From the NCBI GenBank assembly GCA_023268155.1, contig JALNKM010000001.1, positions 248,001 through 312,000 of the forward strand: 64,000 nucleotides of DNA, in the 5' to 3' direction. Origin of the DNA: Candidatus Geocrenenecus huangii. Its GTDB lineage: Archaea > Thermoproteota > Nitrososphaeria_A > Caldarchaeales > Wolframiiraptoraceae. Positions within the stretch are counted from its first letter, which is position 1, and every line of letters starts with the position of its first letter. The notes under the pieces were generated by a model. That model worked only from the letters and a program-made list of their open reading frames with translations. It was not told where the DNA came from and did not search any database. The position numbers and the translations under genes are program-made. This document shows, in pieces, positions 29,195 through 38,813 of this stretch.

Positions 29195-31108
29195 TTAATG
29201 CTTGGTGATCGAGCCACGTCCATAAGGGATGATCTTCATTATATCCTCGATTAATTCTTTCTTCTTCCTATCTTCAACTTCTCCGAAGATACGTTTAATT
29301 ACTTCTTCAGCCAATTCTTTTGCTCTCTCTTTACCTGGAGTTATCTTAATTATTCTTGTAGTCCTCCCTTCAAGAGTTTGAGATGGCCCCCATACTAGCC
29401 TACTATCTTCTACTCCGATAGCTATCTCAAGCTTAACGGTTACATACTTCTTCTCCCCCTTTATGATCACTCCTCCTTTAGGTACGTAATGTCCCGGAGG
29501 CGGCGAGAAGGATAATTGGTCAGGTTTCACATAGTAGACACTAATATATTGTAACCCTTCTTTCCATGCTCGACTATAGCATGCAGCAAATTGCGCTGCT
29601 TCCAATATCGATCTCTCAGTAGAGTCGGCTCCTTTCTTTAAGATTAAGATTGGCGCTCCTCTAACTTCTGAGTGGAAGACTAAATCTTCTTTTTCTAGAT
29701 GTCTCCGTAATAGTGCGTGATTGCTGGAGACGTCTTTCCCCGCAACGGCTAGAAAGCCTTCGGAAGTATAGAACCACCTATACTTTTCATACCAATTCAT
29801 CTTACCACGCGTAATCTTAGCAGATATAGTCTCCAACTTCTCAACAACTAAGTGCTCCCTCCTATTCAACAGCTTCTTTATCTTTTCACCAATCTCGTCA
29901 GCTTCCCTCTTTAATTCATCAATACGGGAATCTATATTTTTAGCCTCATCAAATATTCTCGATGCCTGTTTTGCAATCGATTCATTAAGGGTCAGCTGGA
30001 CTTCTCCATAAGATGAAGATATCGAGATTTTTCTACTAAATTTGTCAACTCTCACCATTAGCTCATCTATCCTCACTTCTCCAGGTGGTTCAGCGTATCT
30101 CAGCTTCTCGATCTCGCTCGAGTAGGTGAGTATAAACTTGGCCAAACTTCTCTTCTGGCTTGATAACGCTTTCAGTTTTTCCAATGTTTTATGCTTATTC
30201 TCAAGTTCCTCGTTCAGTGACTTGATCTCTTTTTCTATCTTCTCTAGTGTTTCTCGTGCAGCCTCGTATGTTAGATTCTTTTCATAAGCTATTCTTACAG
30301 CCTCGTTGAAACTGGATGCCTGAATCACTTTTAGATCACGTAGCTTTAGAGATTCAGGCAAGTATGGTAGAGGATAGACTTCAAGTTTAGATTCTACGAT
30401 GACTGGTTTACCGGTTTCAATCTCTTCGAGAACTCTCATAATCGCTTTTCTAATTTTTTCATACTCACCTATCGATATCTCTGAGAATTTCTTACTCTTC
30501 TCTACGCCCGCTATATAGGCTACTTCTTCAGCGTATCTTCCACCTAGACCCGCCTCGATGGCCAACGCTGAAACTATCTTCCTGTTCTTGTCTATCGATT
30601 CTAGTACTTGCTCTACATCTTGAGTACTCGTGATAATGCGTCTTCGAGGCGGAGGCTTGTACTCTTTTCCCACAATGATCTCCCTATCCTTCATTAATAG
30701 TTTTTCCAAACATTCAAGGATCCTCCCAGAGCTATCTGTTACTATCAACGTGCCTTTTGGCAAGAATTCAATTATTAAATTCAATCTTTCAGCATAGGGT
30801 CTCTGCAATTCAAAGATAACTATTCTCTCGCCTTCTAGTAATTCTACTTTTACTATTATCGAGTTGTTCAATATCTTTCTGAGCTTAGTTATTGTTTCTG
30901 AAGGCTTTGGAGGTTTCTGGTATTCACCTCTAACCAAGAACATGCATCTACCCGGAGAAATCCTCAATTCGTATCTATCATTATCCTTCTTAAGCTTCAG
31001 GATGATCGAGCCATCATCCATGCTGTAAACGTTTTCAATTCTGCTATCCACCAATTCATCACTGATCTCTTTCATCAATCTCTTGAACTCGAAAAAGGAA
31101 AGCTCCAT
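29195..31108 (-). CDS. NEMF/Rqc2/RqcH homologue (NFACT family)
   Basis: About 637 residues with the NFACT-N domain (MELSFFEFKRLM ...), a helix-hairpin-helix part, a long coiled coil (about 290-430, KEIKSLNEELENKHKTLEKL in part) and NFACT-R (YRWFYTSEGFLAVAGKD, HSEVRGAPILILK). These proteins bind 50S subunits with stalled peptidyl-tRNA. The family's DR motif in NFACT-N appears as GER, about residues 94-95 from this start. I start at ATG 31108, preceded by GGTGA at a good distance; the TTG at 31156 would add 16 residues. Confidence 0.9.
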   Translation of the reverse strand: MELSFFEFKRLMKEISDELVDSRIENVYSMDDGSIILKLKKDNDRYELRISPGRCMFLVRGEYQKPPKPSETITKLRKILNNSIIVKVELLEGERIVIFELQRPYAERLNLIIEFLPKGTLIVTDSSGRILECLEKLLMKDREIIVGKEYKPPPRRRIITSTQDVEQVLESIDKNRKIVSALAIEAGLGGRYAEEVAYIAGVEKSKKFSEISIGEYEKIRKAIMRVLEEIETGKPVIVESKLEVYPLPYLPESLKLRDLKVIQASSFNEAVRIAYEKNLTYEAARETLEKIEKEIKSLNEELENKHKTLEKLKALSSQKRSLAKFILTYSSEIEKLRYAEPPGEVRIDELMVRVDKFSRKISISSSYGEVQLTLNESIAKQASRIFDEAKNIDSRIDELKREADEIGEKIKKLLNRREHLVVEKLETISAKITRGKMNWYEKYRWFYTSEGFLAVAGKDVSSNHALLRRHLEKEDLVFHSEVRGAPILILKKGADSTERSILEAAQFAACYSRAWKEGLQYISVYYVKPDQLSFSPPPGHYVPKGGVIIKGEKKYVTVKLEIAIGVEDSRLVWGPSQTLEGRTTRIIKITPGKERAKELAEEVIKRIFGEVEDRKKKELIEDIMKIIPYGRGSITKH

Positions 31109-31285
31109 CTTCTTCACCAATCTTGAGTGGGGACGCTCACTATCTCTTATGAACAATTAGAAGTATTAAGTTTTCAAGGTTACCCATAAAATAGGATAGA
31201 TCCATGTATCTCTGAGGTAGTTTAAAGCAGACCTGCTTCTGATACTCGTTTGTTTAATTTTATATAAAGCTGGAGAATACCTTAG

Positions 31286-31570
31286 ATGAGTGATTCTGTC
31301 TTGATGCCTGAAGACAAGATTTATTGGGGTAGAGCTATAGGCGGATGTATATTAGGGTTGTTAACAACGATATTTAGATTAGATAGGTTCGGCTCCATAG
31401 TTGCTATAATTATTGCGATAACCGTTTATTTTGTCTCAACGATTGTCTTACGGGTTCTCATCGATTCTGAGACACGTGCAACTCTAGGTAGAAAGTTATA
31501 TCTTACAGGATCCGGGACGTATGGAGCATTATGGTTGTTAACCTGGATTTTTTCACATAATCTTATGTAG
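31286..31570 (+). CDS. Small membrane protein, EMC6-like
   Basis: A 94-residue protein with three predicted helices: GRAIGGCILGLLTTIFRL, SIVAIIIAITVYFVSTIVLR and TYGALWLLTWIFSH. The topology and length match EMC6/Rab5-interacting family proteins, known in archaea as relatives of an ER insertase subunit. This is a fold-level resemblance only. It is divergent from the NFACT gene, which acts at the ribosome. Confidence 0.55.
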   Translation: MSDSVLMPEDKIYWGRAIGGCILGLLTTIFRLDRFGSIVAIIIAITVYFVSTIVLRVLIDSETRATLGRKLYLTGSGTYGALWLLTWIFSHNLM

Positions 31571-31650
31571 TCTTTACTCTAATCCAAAATATTGTTAGTA
31601 GTCTAAAGTATCATGAACCTCTTTCAGCCGTCTCATCTCCGTAAATCGAA

Positions 31651-32076
31651 CTATTCTGATTCTTCTTCCTCTAGTTCTCTAAATGATTCTATCTGTTCAG
31701 GGGATTCTTCTGGTTTAGACTCTTTCTTTTCAATCTTATGAGGTGTAGGCAGTTTGTCCATAATATTGACTAGATCGAGCCATGTCTGTAGAAATTCCCT
31801 CGGAGGATTATACGATTCCTCCAGCAATTTCTTCATCTCGTTTTTTAATGTCTCCCTATCTACGCCATCTAAGTATCGCTCCCACAGTTTGAAGATGTAG
31901 GAGTCCCTATCATCGTTAACGTAGGAGTAGTATATTCCGTATAGTGCTTTATAATATGGATTGTGGTCTCCAATCTTCTTCCTAATATACTCTAGGCTTT
32001 TCTCAGATTCGCTTATCTTCCCACTGAAAAGGAGTGCATAGAATTTCCTGACCGACTTTATAGGCATCTCGCTCAT
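31651..32076 (-). CDS. Uncharacterised protein coupled to radA
   Basis: A 141-residue, helix-rich soluble protein with a charged tail of about 30 residues (many Glu, Lys, Ser and Pro). I recognise no family motif. Its ATG overlaps the radA stop by four bases (ATGA), so it is translated with RadA and may assist it. That link is inferred from gene order alone. Confidence 0.7.
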   Translation of the reverse strand: MSEMPIKSVRKFYALLFSGKISESEKSLEYIRKKIGDHNPYYKALYGIYYSYVNDDRDSYIFKLWERYLDGVDRETLKNEMKKLLEESYNPPREFLQTWLDLVNIMDKLPTPHKIEKKESKPEESPEQIESFRELEEEESE

Positions 32077-34184
32077 GCTTGTTCCTCCTCTAAGTCTTCT
32101 ACTCCATTCTCTGTTATCTTAAATATTGCTTCTCCCTCTGGGAGATACGGGCTAGATACTAGTCTAGCTATACGAGTATTCTTTCCAGCTGCTTTTCTAA
32201 GATATACTCGTGTATGGCTTGTGTGTCCAACTATGTGTCCTCCTACCGGTAGAACAGCCATGGCGCTAAAGTATTCATCTGGTCTAGCCATAACCTGGTT
32301 CGTGACTACTGCCGCTGCATTGAAGGCTCTTGCAAGTCTAAGAAGCTTATGCATATGTTTATTCAATTTCTGCTGACGCTCCGGAAGGCTCTGCCTACCC
32401 ACGTACTCGCTTCTAAAATGTGCTGTCAATGAATCGATAATGATTAAACGTATATTGTTTTCTTTTATTACTTTGTCAGCTTTCTCTAATAGGAGTATCT
32501 GATGGTCACTGTTATAAGCTTCTGCGTATATTATTTTTTCAACTACTTGGTCTGGGTCTAGTCCTAGGAACTTAGCCATTTGAACTATTCTCTCTATTCT
32601 GAAAGTATTCTCTGTATCTATGTATAGTGCTCCTCCATTCAACCCTCCACGTTCTGGCGGGAGCTGGACGTTAACCGCTAGTTGATGACATATCTGGCTA
32701 TTGTGGAATATCGTAGGCATATTCCCCCCTATGAAATTCTCTGTCTCCGGCACATTAAAGTCGTATACGTAATCATTGTATAGCTCGTAAGAAATCTCTG
32801 TTACGAAATCCCATGAAAGCTGTTTTATCATCGCTAGTCTTCTAATCGCTTCATCGATTTTCCTTATTCCCTCATTTATCTCCATGCTTGATGTCTTCTG
32901 ATGTTTGATCTTAAATGGAAGTGAATAGAATAGTTTCGTATTTTCTCCGGTTACGTAGACTTCATAGTATTTCTCTTCTTTGACCTTCTTTTCTTTAATG
33001 ATGGTGTTAATGCCCAGCTTAGATAAGAGATATGACATACTTAGTGCGAGGATAGGATTCTTAGTGTATGTTATGATTCCTCTAGACGGCGTATACCCAT
33101 TGGCATCTATGTATCCAGCTAGAAATTGACGGATTACATTTCTCGAGCTATTGAATAGAGTCTCCGGAATAGATTTTTCTTTATCATTATCGATCTTTAC
33201 AACTCTTTCTAGAAATTCCTTTACGGATTCTCCTAACAATATCTTGAAAAGTCCAGCTCGTCTCTCAATTTCGGGAGTGATGTCGAACTTCTTCTCAATA
33301 TAATGCTCAACCCAATTTTTCAGAGTTTCATTATTAACAATTACGGAAGAGGGGCTAGATTCCCCAGCAGCTATGAATAATCCCGTAAAATAAGCATCAT
33401 CAAGGCTTAAGCAATCTTCAGATTCTTCTATAGCTAGTATAGATGGGGCAGCTATCGGTGTCCCATGCTTAATCTCTCTAGCATCTACCCACGTTATTTC
33501 ACCTTTCTCGTTTATTGAGAGGAATTTATGTGTTGGAGTAACTTTGAGCTCTCGCCCATTCTCAGTCTTTATTACTATAAGCTTATCCGTCCATTCTCTA
33601 TACATGAATGCTGCTTCAACAGGCTTAATCCCGTCGCCTATAAAGGACAAGACTCTAACGCCGTTGAGAGGAATTATGAATCCCCGTCCATAAGGTAGTT
33701 CCCCATACATTGATCTATATTTTTCATAGATGGATTCTATCGGTTCTAGGTGGAGCTTAGTAGGGTTTAGATACATCACATACGTTCCTCTTGCAACGCA
33801 TTTTCCTGAACCATACTCTCCGAAGAATTCTGTAATCGTCTGCGTCTCTACTCCTCCACCGATTAGTTTATCAAGTGTCTTACTCCCAGTCGTTATTCTG
33901 CCAACAGTCTTTTTTAATTCTGCAAGGTCCTTAGCAGTTACCCAACTTATCTCTATGGCCTGCCTGGCCGCAGCTATTATTTCTGCTGCTCTTTTCTCAC
34001 TTATACCCGCTGCCGCCAATTCAGCAATAGTCGCTGTAGCTAGAGACTCTATTGTTGAGAAACCTATTTCTCTAAGCTTAGCTGCGGTTGCGTTACCTAC
34101 TGAGGGGAGGTCTTCTATCTTTAAGTATACTTTTCTCTCTTCTTTCTGTTCTACAGGTTCTGTTTTCTTCTCTTTGGGAGACAT
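32073..34184 (-). CDS. radA: DNA repair recombinase RadA precursor with intein
   Basis: Archaeal RecA/Rad51-family recombinase, which forms filaments on single-stranded DNA. The extein starts with a helix-hairpin-helix domain ([14 protein letters not shown]) and the ATPase core. The Walker A motif GEYGSGK is interrupted after Lys128 by an intein (residues 129-495) and resumes with [15 protein letters not shown]. Walker B is [14 protein letters not shown] and the L2 region lies around [12 protein letters not shown]. Mature RadA after splicing would be 336 residues, the usual length. Splicing is required for activity, as the P-loop is split. The downstream 141-residue gene overlaps the stop. 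Confidence 0.95.
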   Translation of the reverse strand: MSPKEKKTEPVEQKEERKVYLKIEDLPSVGNATAAKLREIGFSTIESLATATIAELAAAGISEKRAAEIIAAARQAIEISWVTAKDLAELKKTVGRITTGSKTLDKLIGGGVETQTITEFFGEYGSGKCVARGTYVMYLNPTKLHLEPIESIYEKYRSMYGELPYGRGFIIPLNGVRVLSFIGDGIKPVEAAFMYREWTDKLIVIKTENGRELKVTPTHKFLSINEKGEITWVDAREIKHGTPIAAPSILAIEESEDCLSLDDAYFTGLFIAAGESSPSSVIVNNETLKNWVEHYIEKKFDITPEIERRAGLFKILLGESVKEFLERVVKIDNDKEKSIPETLFNSSRNVIRQFLAGYIDANGYTPSRGIITYTKNPILALSMSYLLSKLGINTIIKEKKVKEEKYYEVYVTGENTKLFYSLPFKIKHQKTSSMEINEGIRKIDEAIRRLAMIKQLSWDFVTEISYELYNDYVYDFNVPETENFIGGNMPTIFHNSQICHQLAVNVQLPPERGGLNGGALYIDTENTFRIERIVQMAKFLGLDPDQVVEKIIYAEAYNSDHQILLLEKADKVIKENNIRLIIIDSLTAHFRSEYVGRQSLPERQQKLNKHMHKLLRLARAFNAAAVVTNQVMARPDEYFSAMAVLPVGGHIVGHTSHTRVYLRKAAGKNTRIARLVSSPYLPEGEAIFKITENGVEDLEEEQA
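32700..33800 (-). mobile_element. RadA intein (367 residues, degenerate LAGLIDADG endonuclease)
   Basis: The intein begins with Cys (CVARGTYV) and ends with His-Asn (FHN), followed by extein Ser. Block B has TPTHKFLS with the conserved TxxH, and block F is [15 protein letters not shown]. All splicing residues are in place. Between blocks B and F lie two LAGLIDADG-like helices, [12 protein letters not shown] (about 137-148 of the intein) and [11 protein letters not shown] (about 226-236). The catalytic acid, normally before the last Gly, is Ala in the first and Asn in the second. Thus the protein probably splices but cannot cut DNA. Insertion at the P-loop is a known RadA/RecA intein site. Confidence 0.92.
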
Positions 34185-34252
34185 CCTTCTTCTAGTATAT
34201 GGTTTCTAAAAGTTGTATTTAAGGAGAGGGTTGAGGGGGAGCTGAAAATGGA

Positions 34253-34915
34253 TTACTTCTTCCTCTCTCTCTGAGGAGCGATGTATCTATCAAGATATTC
34301 GTGGAAGAAAAACCAGATAGCAAATATAGCCAGCGATGCACCTATACCTATCGATAAGCCTAGGTATAGTGATTCTTTAACAGATTCGCTCAACGTGGTA
34401 ACATCAATTATCATAGACGTCAGGAGTAGAGTGACTATAAAGAAGATGTATCCTCTAAGCCTTGATTCAACCCTAATCTTCTCTATGACTAGATTGAATA
34501 TTGCAAAGAATAATAATGCGACGACTACGACGCTTATTATCCTAGTCCCGTAAAGTATGATAGAAGATACAGATTGCATATATTCCGGAGTAGCGAAAAG
34601 CATTAAGATACTGTATATGGATGCTAGCAGAACAGCGATGTAGACGAGGAAGGAAATCAGCCTATTAAAAGAAAAAGGCAATTCTCCACCCCAATATTTT
34701 TTCATTAGGCCATCAATATTAGCAAAGCCTAGAAGCTTCTTCATAACGTATCCGAGTATCCTGAGAGAGAGATAGGCGATCACGACTATCAATACAGCGA
34801 TAATAATCTTCGGAACGAGTTGAGTAATCTCTCCAGAAATTAACCGTAAAAATTCTTCTACTATGTTGACCTGCGCCTTAACCACACGAACCATGATATT
34901 TAATTGGTTGTTCAT
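34253..34915 (-). CDS. Membrane protein resembling a mechanosensitive channel transmembrane part
   Basis: A 220-residue protein with five predicted helices. The first (PKIIIAVLIVVIAYLSLRIL) and the segment GFANIDGLMKKYWGGELPFSFNRLISFLVYIAVLL resemble the conserved TM helix repeats of archaeal/bacterial small-conductance mechanosensitive channel-like proteins. The soluble MscS beta domain is absent. The start is ATG at 34915, five bases after the upstream transporter gene ends. Confidence 0.65.
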   Translation of the reverse strand: MNNQLNIMVRVVKAQVNIVEEFLRLISGEITQLVPKIIIAVLIVVIAYLSLRILGYVMKKLLGFANIDGLMKKYWGGELPFSFNRLISFLVYIAVLLASIYSILMLFATPEYMQSVSSIILYGTRIISVVVVALLFFAIFNLVIEKIRVESRLRGYIFFIVTLLLTSMIIDVTTLSESVKESLYLGLSIGIGASLAIFAIWFFFHEYLDRYIAPQRERKK

Positions 34916-34919
34916 CTAT

Positions 34920-36248
34920 TTAGGGTATCCCCATAAGGAAGAATAAGAACCTATAGAGGATATAGAGTATCAATAATGTTGTTGCGATGGCCGCTATTTT
35001 TAAACCTAGAATGATCGATTCCCTAATGGTATCAACTATTATCGTGTAACCCATTATACTGTTACTGTAGAGTAGATATGAATATGTTCTAGCATACTCT
35101 TCGGGAACTATCGCCACTTCCATTATAGTGAAGTAGGCTATCGCAACTGATAATATTCTAATAGCAGCCGAAAAAATAAACAACGCAGTGTAATTGTCCT
35201 GAAAGATCAACCCGAAGGGCGTAGCCAACAATTGTGAAATATTTGCTATAATCGTTAAGAGAATGCTTACTCTTAATACACCTAGCCAACTCTTGTATCT
35301 AGCGAATAGAAAGTTTCCGAGAAAGTTTGCTCCAGTAAATGTGAAACCACCATAAGCGGAGATACCAATGTGTAATAGTGGGTAGGGAGTTATCATAGAG
35401 AGTATCGGAGTGAGCGATGCAAGTCCGAGAGAATACCTAAGATTCTTTAATGATGCCTTCGCCCACACAACTGATGAGACGATGCTTGCGATACTTCCAG
35501 CGAAATTTATCGCCGCAACTATGTAATCTGGGGAGTTTAAAACATTCATTAAGAATGGTGTCCAAGCTAGTCCAAGGAGATTCGCAGACGTAAGTAGAGT
35601 AATGAAGAAAGATGAAGAGGAAAACATCTGTTCAGGCTTACTGACTTGCTCAAACATCTTCAAACTTTCAACGTCTCTAATTCTAATGGTGATTATCGAG
35701 ATTGTTGAGAGTACGCCTAGTAATCCTCCAAGAGTAAATAATGCTTGAAACTTGGTGGCTGGCGAAAGAGAATAAATTAAGAATATTGTAATCAGATATC
35801 CTATGATCGTCATGATGTTTGATGCTATAGTTCTCTTCGCCGTTACATCTTTAATGTCTGCTTCACTGAATAAACCATATATTATAAAGTTCGTGTAGGT
35901 TGAAGAAAAAATATATGAAATATTTGCAAGCGTGTAGCATAACGTAATCACTGAGAAGTTTTGAATATAGACTATCGGAATGAAGATGACTTTTTCGAGA
36001 GCATGGAAGAATAAAGATTTCTCAGTAATCTTGTTTACAAATATTGTTGGACGTTTATAGATTATCAAGGAGACTATGGTTGATATTAGAGTTGATATTA
36101 GTATTATGATTGATATTGTTAAGATGTCGAAACCTATCGAGACAAGGTAAAGTATGAAGATATTCCTAGTCATGACGAGGTATAGGCCGTAGAAAGCAGC
36201 CTCGCTAGCGAGGTAGATCTTCAGCAAACTTCTCGAAAGCCGCAGCAT
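34920..36248 (-). CDS. Multi-pass membrane transporter, MFS-like
   Basis: A 442-residue protein with about 11-12 hydrophobic helices spread over the whole length. No strong signature sequence is seen; the N-terminal YGLYLVMTRNIFILYLVSIGFDILTISIII and the pseudo-symmetric halves suggest a major facilitator-type fold. The substrate is unknown. It precedes the mechanosensitive-type gene on the same strand by four bases, so they are probably co-transcribed. Confidence 0.65.
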   Translation of the reverse strand: MLRLSRSLLKIYLASEAAFYGLYLVMTRNIFILYLVSIGFDILTISIIILISTLISTIVSLIIYKRPTIFVNKITEKSLFFHALEKVIFIPIVYIQNFSVITLCYTLANISYIFSSTYTNFIIYGLFSEADIKDVTAKRTIASNIMTIIGYLITIFLIYSLSPATKFQALFTLGGLLGVLSTISIITIRIRDVESLKMFEQVSKPEQMFSSSSFFITLLTSANLLGLAWTPFLMNVLNSPDYIVAAINFAGSIASIVSSVVWAKASLKNLRYSLGLASLTPILSMITPYPLLHIGISAYGGFTFTGANFLGNFLFARYKSWLGVLRVSILLTIIANISQLLATPFGLIFQDNYTALFIFSAAIRILSVAIAYFTIMEVAIVPEEYARTYSYLLYSNSIMGYTIIVDTIRESIILGLKIAAIATTLLILYILYRFLFFLMGIP

Positions 36249-36377
36249 ATAATTCTAGCTTCATTCTTCTAAATAGGTTAATTAAAGAATTTCTATCGGA
36301 ATTCATGTATGCTTTGCGCTTATGCTTTTATCGTAGAATAGTATTTATGAGACCCTTGAACTGGATTAACAGAGAAT

Positions 36378-37610
36378 ATGAAGGCCGTCCTGATTGTTTG
36401 TGATGGTATGGGGGATAGACCTACAAAAACCCTAAACAATCTTACACCACTCCAAGCAGCAAATGCACCCACTTTTAATAGAATTGCCTCTCTAGGTGAA
36501 TCAGGTATAATGGATATAATCTCTCCAGGTCAGCCTCCTGGAAGTGATACGGCTCATCTAGCTATCTTCGGATACGACCCTTATACGCAATATTCAGGTA
36601 GGGGAGCCTACGAAGCATTAGGCGCAGGATTAAATTTGAGGCCAGGAGATGTGGCCTTCAGATGTAATTTCGCAACCATCAACGAGGAAGGAGTAGTTAT
36701 CGATAGAAGAGCTGGAAGGATAAGTACAGAGGAAGCGAGAATACTCGCTGAAGCATTAAGAGATCTCGTGCTCGAAGACGTGGAAGCACTCTTTACTCCT
36801 ACTACTGAGCATAGAGGCGTTCTAGTTCTTAGAGGTGATAAACTTTCCAGGATGGTTTCAGACATAGATGTCCATGAAGTAGGAGTAAGAATCGGTAAAC
36901 CAAGACCTCTAGACGATAGCATAGAAGCAGAACATACAGCTAAAATTCTAGAAGAATTCGTTACGAAAACAAGAAGAATACTGGAAAATCACCCTCTCAA
37001 TAAAGAGAGGGTTGCGAAAGGTTTGAGACCTGCGAATGCTGTTTTACCCAGAGGTGCAGGAACACTACCCAACGTCAAGCCTTTCAAAGAGATATGGGAT
37101 ATGAAGACAGCAGCCATAGCTGGTGGAGCATTGTATAAAGGTGTTGCGAGAGCTCTAGGATTTGACTTGATCGAGGTTCCAGATGCAACAGGAACCGTTA
37201 ACACAAACTTGAAAGGAAAAATAAAGCACGCTACAGATGCTCTGAAAACCTATGATTTCATATTCCTGCATATCAAGGCGACCGACACCGTAAGCCATGA
37301 TAAAAATCCAGTTAAAAAGAAGGAAGTAATTGAATGGATATCGCGAGAAATTACGCCTCTAGTTGATATGGTCGAAGCAGAGGAGTACTACTTAATTTTG
37401 ACCGCAGATCATACAACCCCTTCAGAAGTAGGAGAGCATAGAGGAGACCCCGTACCAGTAGCTATAATGGGGCCGGATGTTCGGAGAGATTGGATAGAGA
37501 AGTTTGATGAATTGTCATGTTCTAGAGGTGGTCTAAGCCGTATTAGGGGAACCGACTTAATGAAGATCCTCATGAACTATCTCGGGAAAGTTCCCCTCTT
37601 CGGAGAGTAA
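36378..37610 (+). CDS. apgM: Cofactor-independent phosphoglycerate mutase, archaeal type
   Basis: Interconverts 3- and 2-phosphoglycerate in glycolysis/gluconeogenesis. The alkaline-phosphatase-like motifs are seen in order: VCDGMGDRP, the catalytic Ser region PPGSDTAHLAIFGYDP, GRGAYEALGAG, FLHIKATDTVSHDKNP, and TADHTTPSEVGEHRGDPVP with metal-binding Asp and His. The 410-residue length is that of the archaeal ApgM group. It stands as a single gene with its own upstream promoter-like sequence. Confidence 0.96.
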   Translation: MKAVLIVCDGMGDRPTKTLNNLTPLQAANAPTFNRIASLGESGIMDIISPGQPPGSDTAHLAIFGYDPYTQYSGRGAYEALGAGLNLRPGDVAFRCNFATINEEGVVIDRRAGRISTEEARILAEALRDLVLEDVEALFTPTTEHRGVLVLRGDKLSRMVSDIDVHEVGVRIGKPRPLDDSIEAEHTAKILEEFVTKTRRILENHPLNKERVAKGLRPANAVLPRGAGTLPNVKPFKEIWDMKTAAIAGGALYKGVARALGFDLIEVPDATGTVNTNLKGKIKHATDALKTYDFIFLHIKATDTVSHDKNPVKKKEVIEWISREITPLVDMVEAEEYYLILTADHTTPSEVGEHRGDPVPVAIMGPDVRRDWIEKFDELSCSRGGLSRIRGTDLMKILMNYLGKVPLFGE

Positions 37611-37803
37611 TTAAACACTTCTAACAAAATAGTTCAAGACAAGAATTACGACAGTAATCATCGATACAAGGGTTAAGTTTTATTCTAAGTATCCAATGAG
37701 CTATCATCAATCATGGTTAAAGCTTTCTTTCCAACATGATATAATCGTAATATTAAAAAGTGCGACCTAGAACTAATATTTGCAAATTCGGAGGATGATC
37801 TAT

Positions 37804-38187
37804 ATGTCTGAACCTCCATCTCATAAGATGAGAATTCCAATAAACATAGATATAGAAGAGGTCGGCATCCTCGAAGGCGAGTTCATTCGATTCTACGCAC
37901 CCTTAACGATAAGAGAGCTACTCAAGATGATGCCGATAGAGGGTTTTGCTGCAAAATGGGGATACGCCGTATATATTCAAGTAAACTTAAAGAGAGGAGC
38001 TGAAAAACCCGCTGAGAAAATTAACCCTGGAGATATCCTATACTGGCCTCCAGGTCCATACTTGTTGCTCTCCTTTAAAGAAGCCACTCCACCATCTCAG
38101 AGTGTAAGAATCGGGAAGATAGATAAGAATTACGGTTTACTAGAACAAGTTAAGCCTGGTTCAAGAATAAGATTCATTTTAAAATAA
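37804..38187 (+). CDS. Cyclophilin-like fold protein (archaeal cyclophil-like family)
   Basis: About 127 residues with a cyclophilin-like beta-barrel pattern: IPINIDIEEVG, FIRFYAPLTIRELL, WGYAVYIQV, INPGDILYWPPGPYLLLSF. It matches a small archaeal/bacterial family of unknown activity, whose structures resemble cyclophilin but lack the prolyl isomerase site. I prefer ATG 37804, with GGAGG nine bases upstream, over TTG 37780, which would add eight residues. It converges with the S25e gene, leaving two bases between. Confidence 0.82.
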   Translation: MSEPPSHKMRIPINIDIEEVGILEGEFIRFYAPLTIRELLKMMPIEGFAAKWGYAVYIQVNLKRGAEKPAEKINPGDILYWPPGPYLLLSFKEATPPSQSVRIGKIDKNYGLLEQVKPGSRIRFILK

Positions 38188-38189
38188 GT

Positions 38190-38573
38190 TTATTTTGTTT
38201 TAGTCTTTTTCTTGGATGCTACAGGTTTTTCTTTAGTCTCTTCAGAGCTTTTAACGCTTTCCGCAACTACTTCTAATGGTGCAAAGATTCTGAGATCACT
38301 ATTCCCTGAGACGAATCTTACCAGCTTCATTTCTGCAAGCTTGTTCAATACCTGCTTAGCTATAGACAATCTAATTCCGAATTTTTCCGATATGACGGAG
38401 GGCGTAAGATACTTCTGAGTCTTAGCAAAAGCAACTACTTCCTCTATACTTGGAGGGACTACATCACTTACTATTTTCTCTTTCTTCTGTGGTTGTTTCT
38501 CGCTTTCTTCCTCTTTTGGTTTTGTAGTCTTTTTCTCTAATTGGCTTAAACGTGGCTTCTTAGCTCCACCCAA
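38190..38573 (-). CDS. rps25e: Ribosomal protein S25e
   Basis: A 127-residue small-subunit protein found in TACK archaea and eukaryotes but not euryarchaea. It has the family's GGAKKPRLSQLEKK start, a Lys/Glu/Gln-rich tail to about residue 40, then a winged-helix domain (TPSVISEKFGIRLSIAKQVLNKLAE) and the VRFVSGNSDLRIFAP strand. A TTG start at 38573 gives the typical MGGAKK N-terminus. Its C-terminal tail (about 20 residues) is Lys-rich. Confidence 0.93.
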   Translation of the reverse strand: MGGAKKPRLSQLEKKTTKPKEEESEKQPQKKEKIVSDVVPPSIEEVVAFAKTQKYLTPSVISEKFGIRLSIAKQVLNKLAEMKLVRFVSGNSDLRIFAPLEVVAESVKSSEETKEKPVASKKKTKTK

Positions 38574-38754
38574 ACTATTTTACCTCCCGGATAGAATCAC
38601 TATTCGCTAATAAAAACTTAACGGCCCTTATACTTACGAAATCAGCAATTCAAGGCTTCATATTGTTTTCACTAATATTATTATAAATAGTCAAAATGAT
38701 GGAAATCTGCAATCTGGTTAGGATTTTTGCCGTTAATATGACTTTTTTTCGTTC

Positions 38755-38801
38755 AAAAGATATATATCATGGCAAATCTATGTTAAATTGCGAAAGGAGG
38801 G
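38755..38801 (+). promoter_or_regulatory. Promoter and leader of the AsnA-like gene
   Basis: A TATA-like AAAAGATATATATC (38755-38768) should give a start near 38788. The short leader contains AAAGGAGGG (38793-38801), a near-perfect Shine-Dalgarno. The nearest ATG, 38804, is out of frame with the enzyme and opens a 10-codon frame ending at 38836; the enzyme's ATG lies 13 bases from the GGAGG. The positions are seen; use of either start is not known. Confidence 0.55.
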
Positions 38802-38813
38802 TAATGAGTATAA

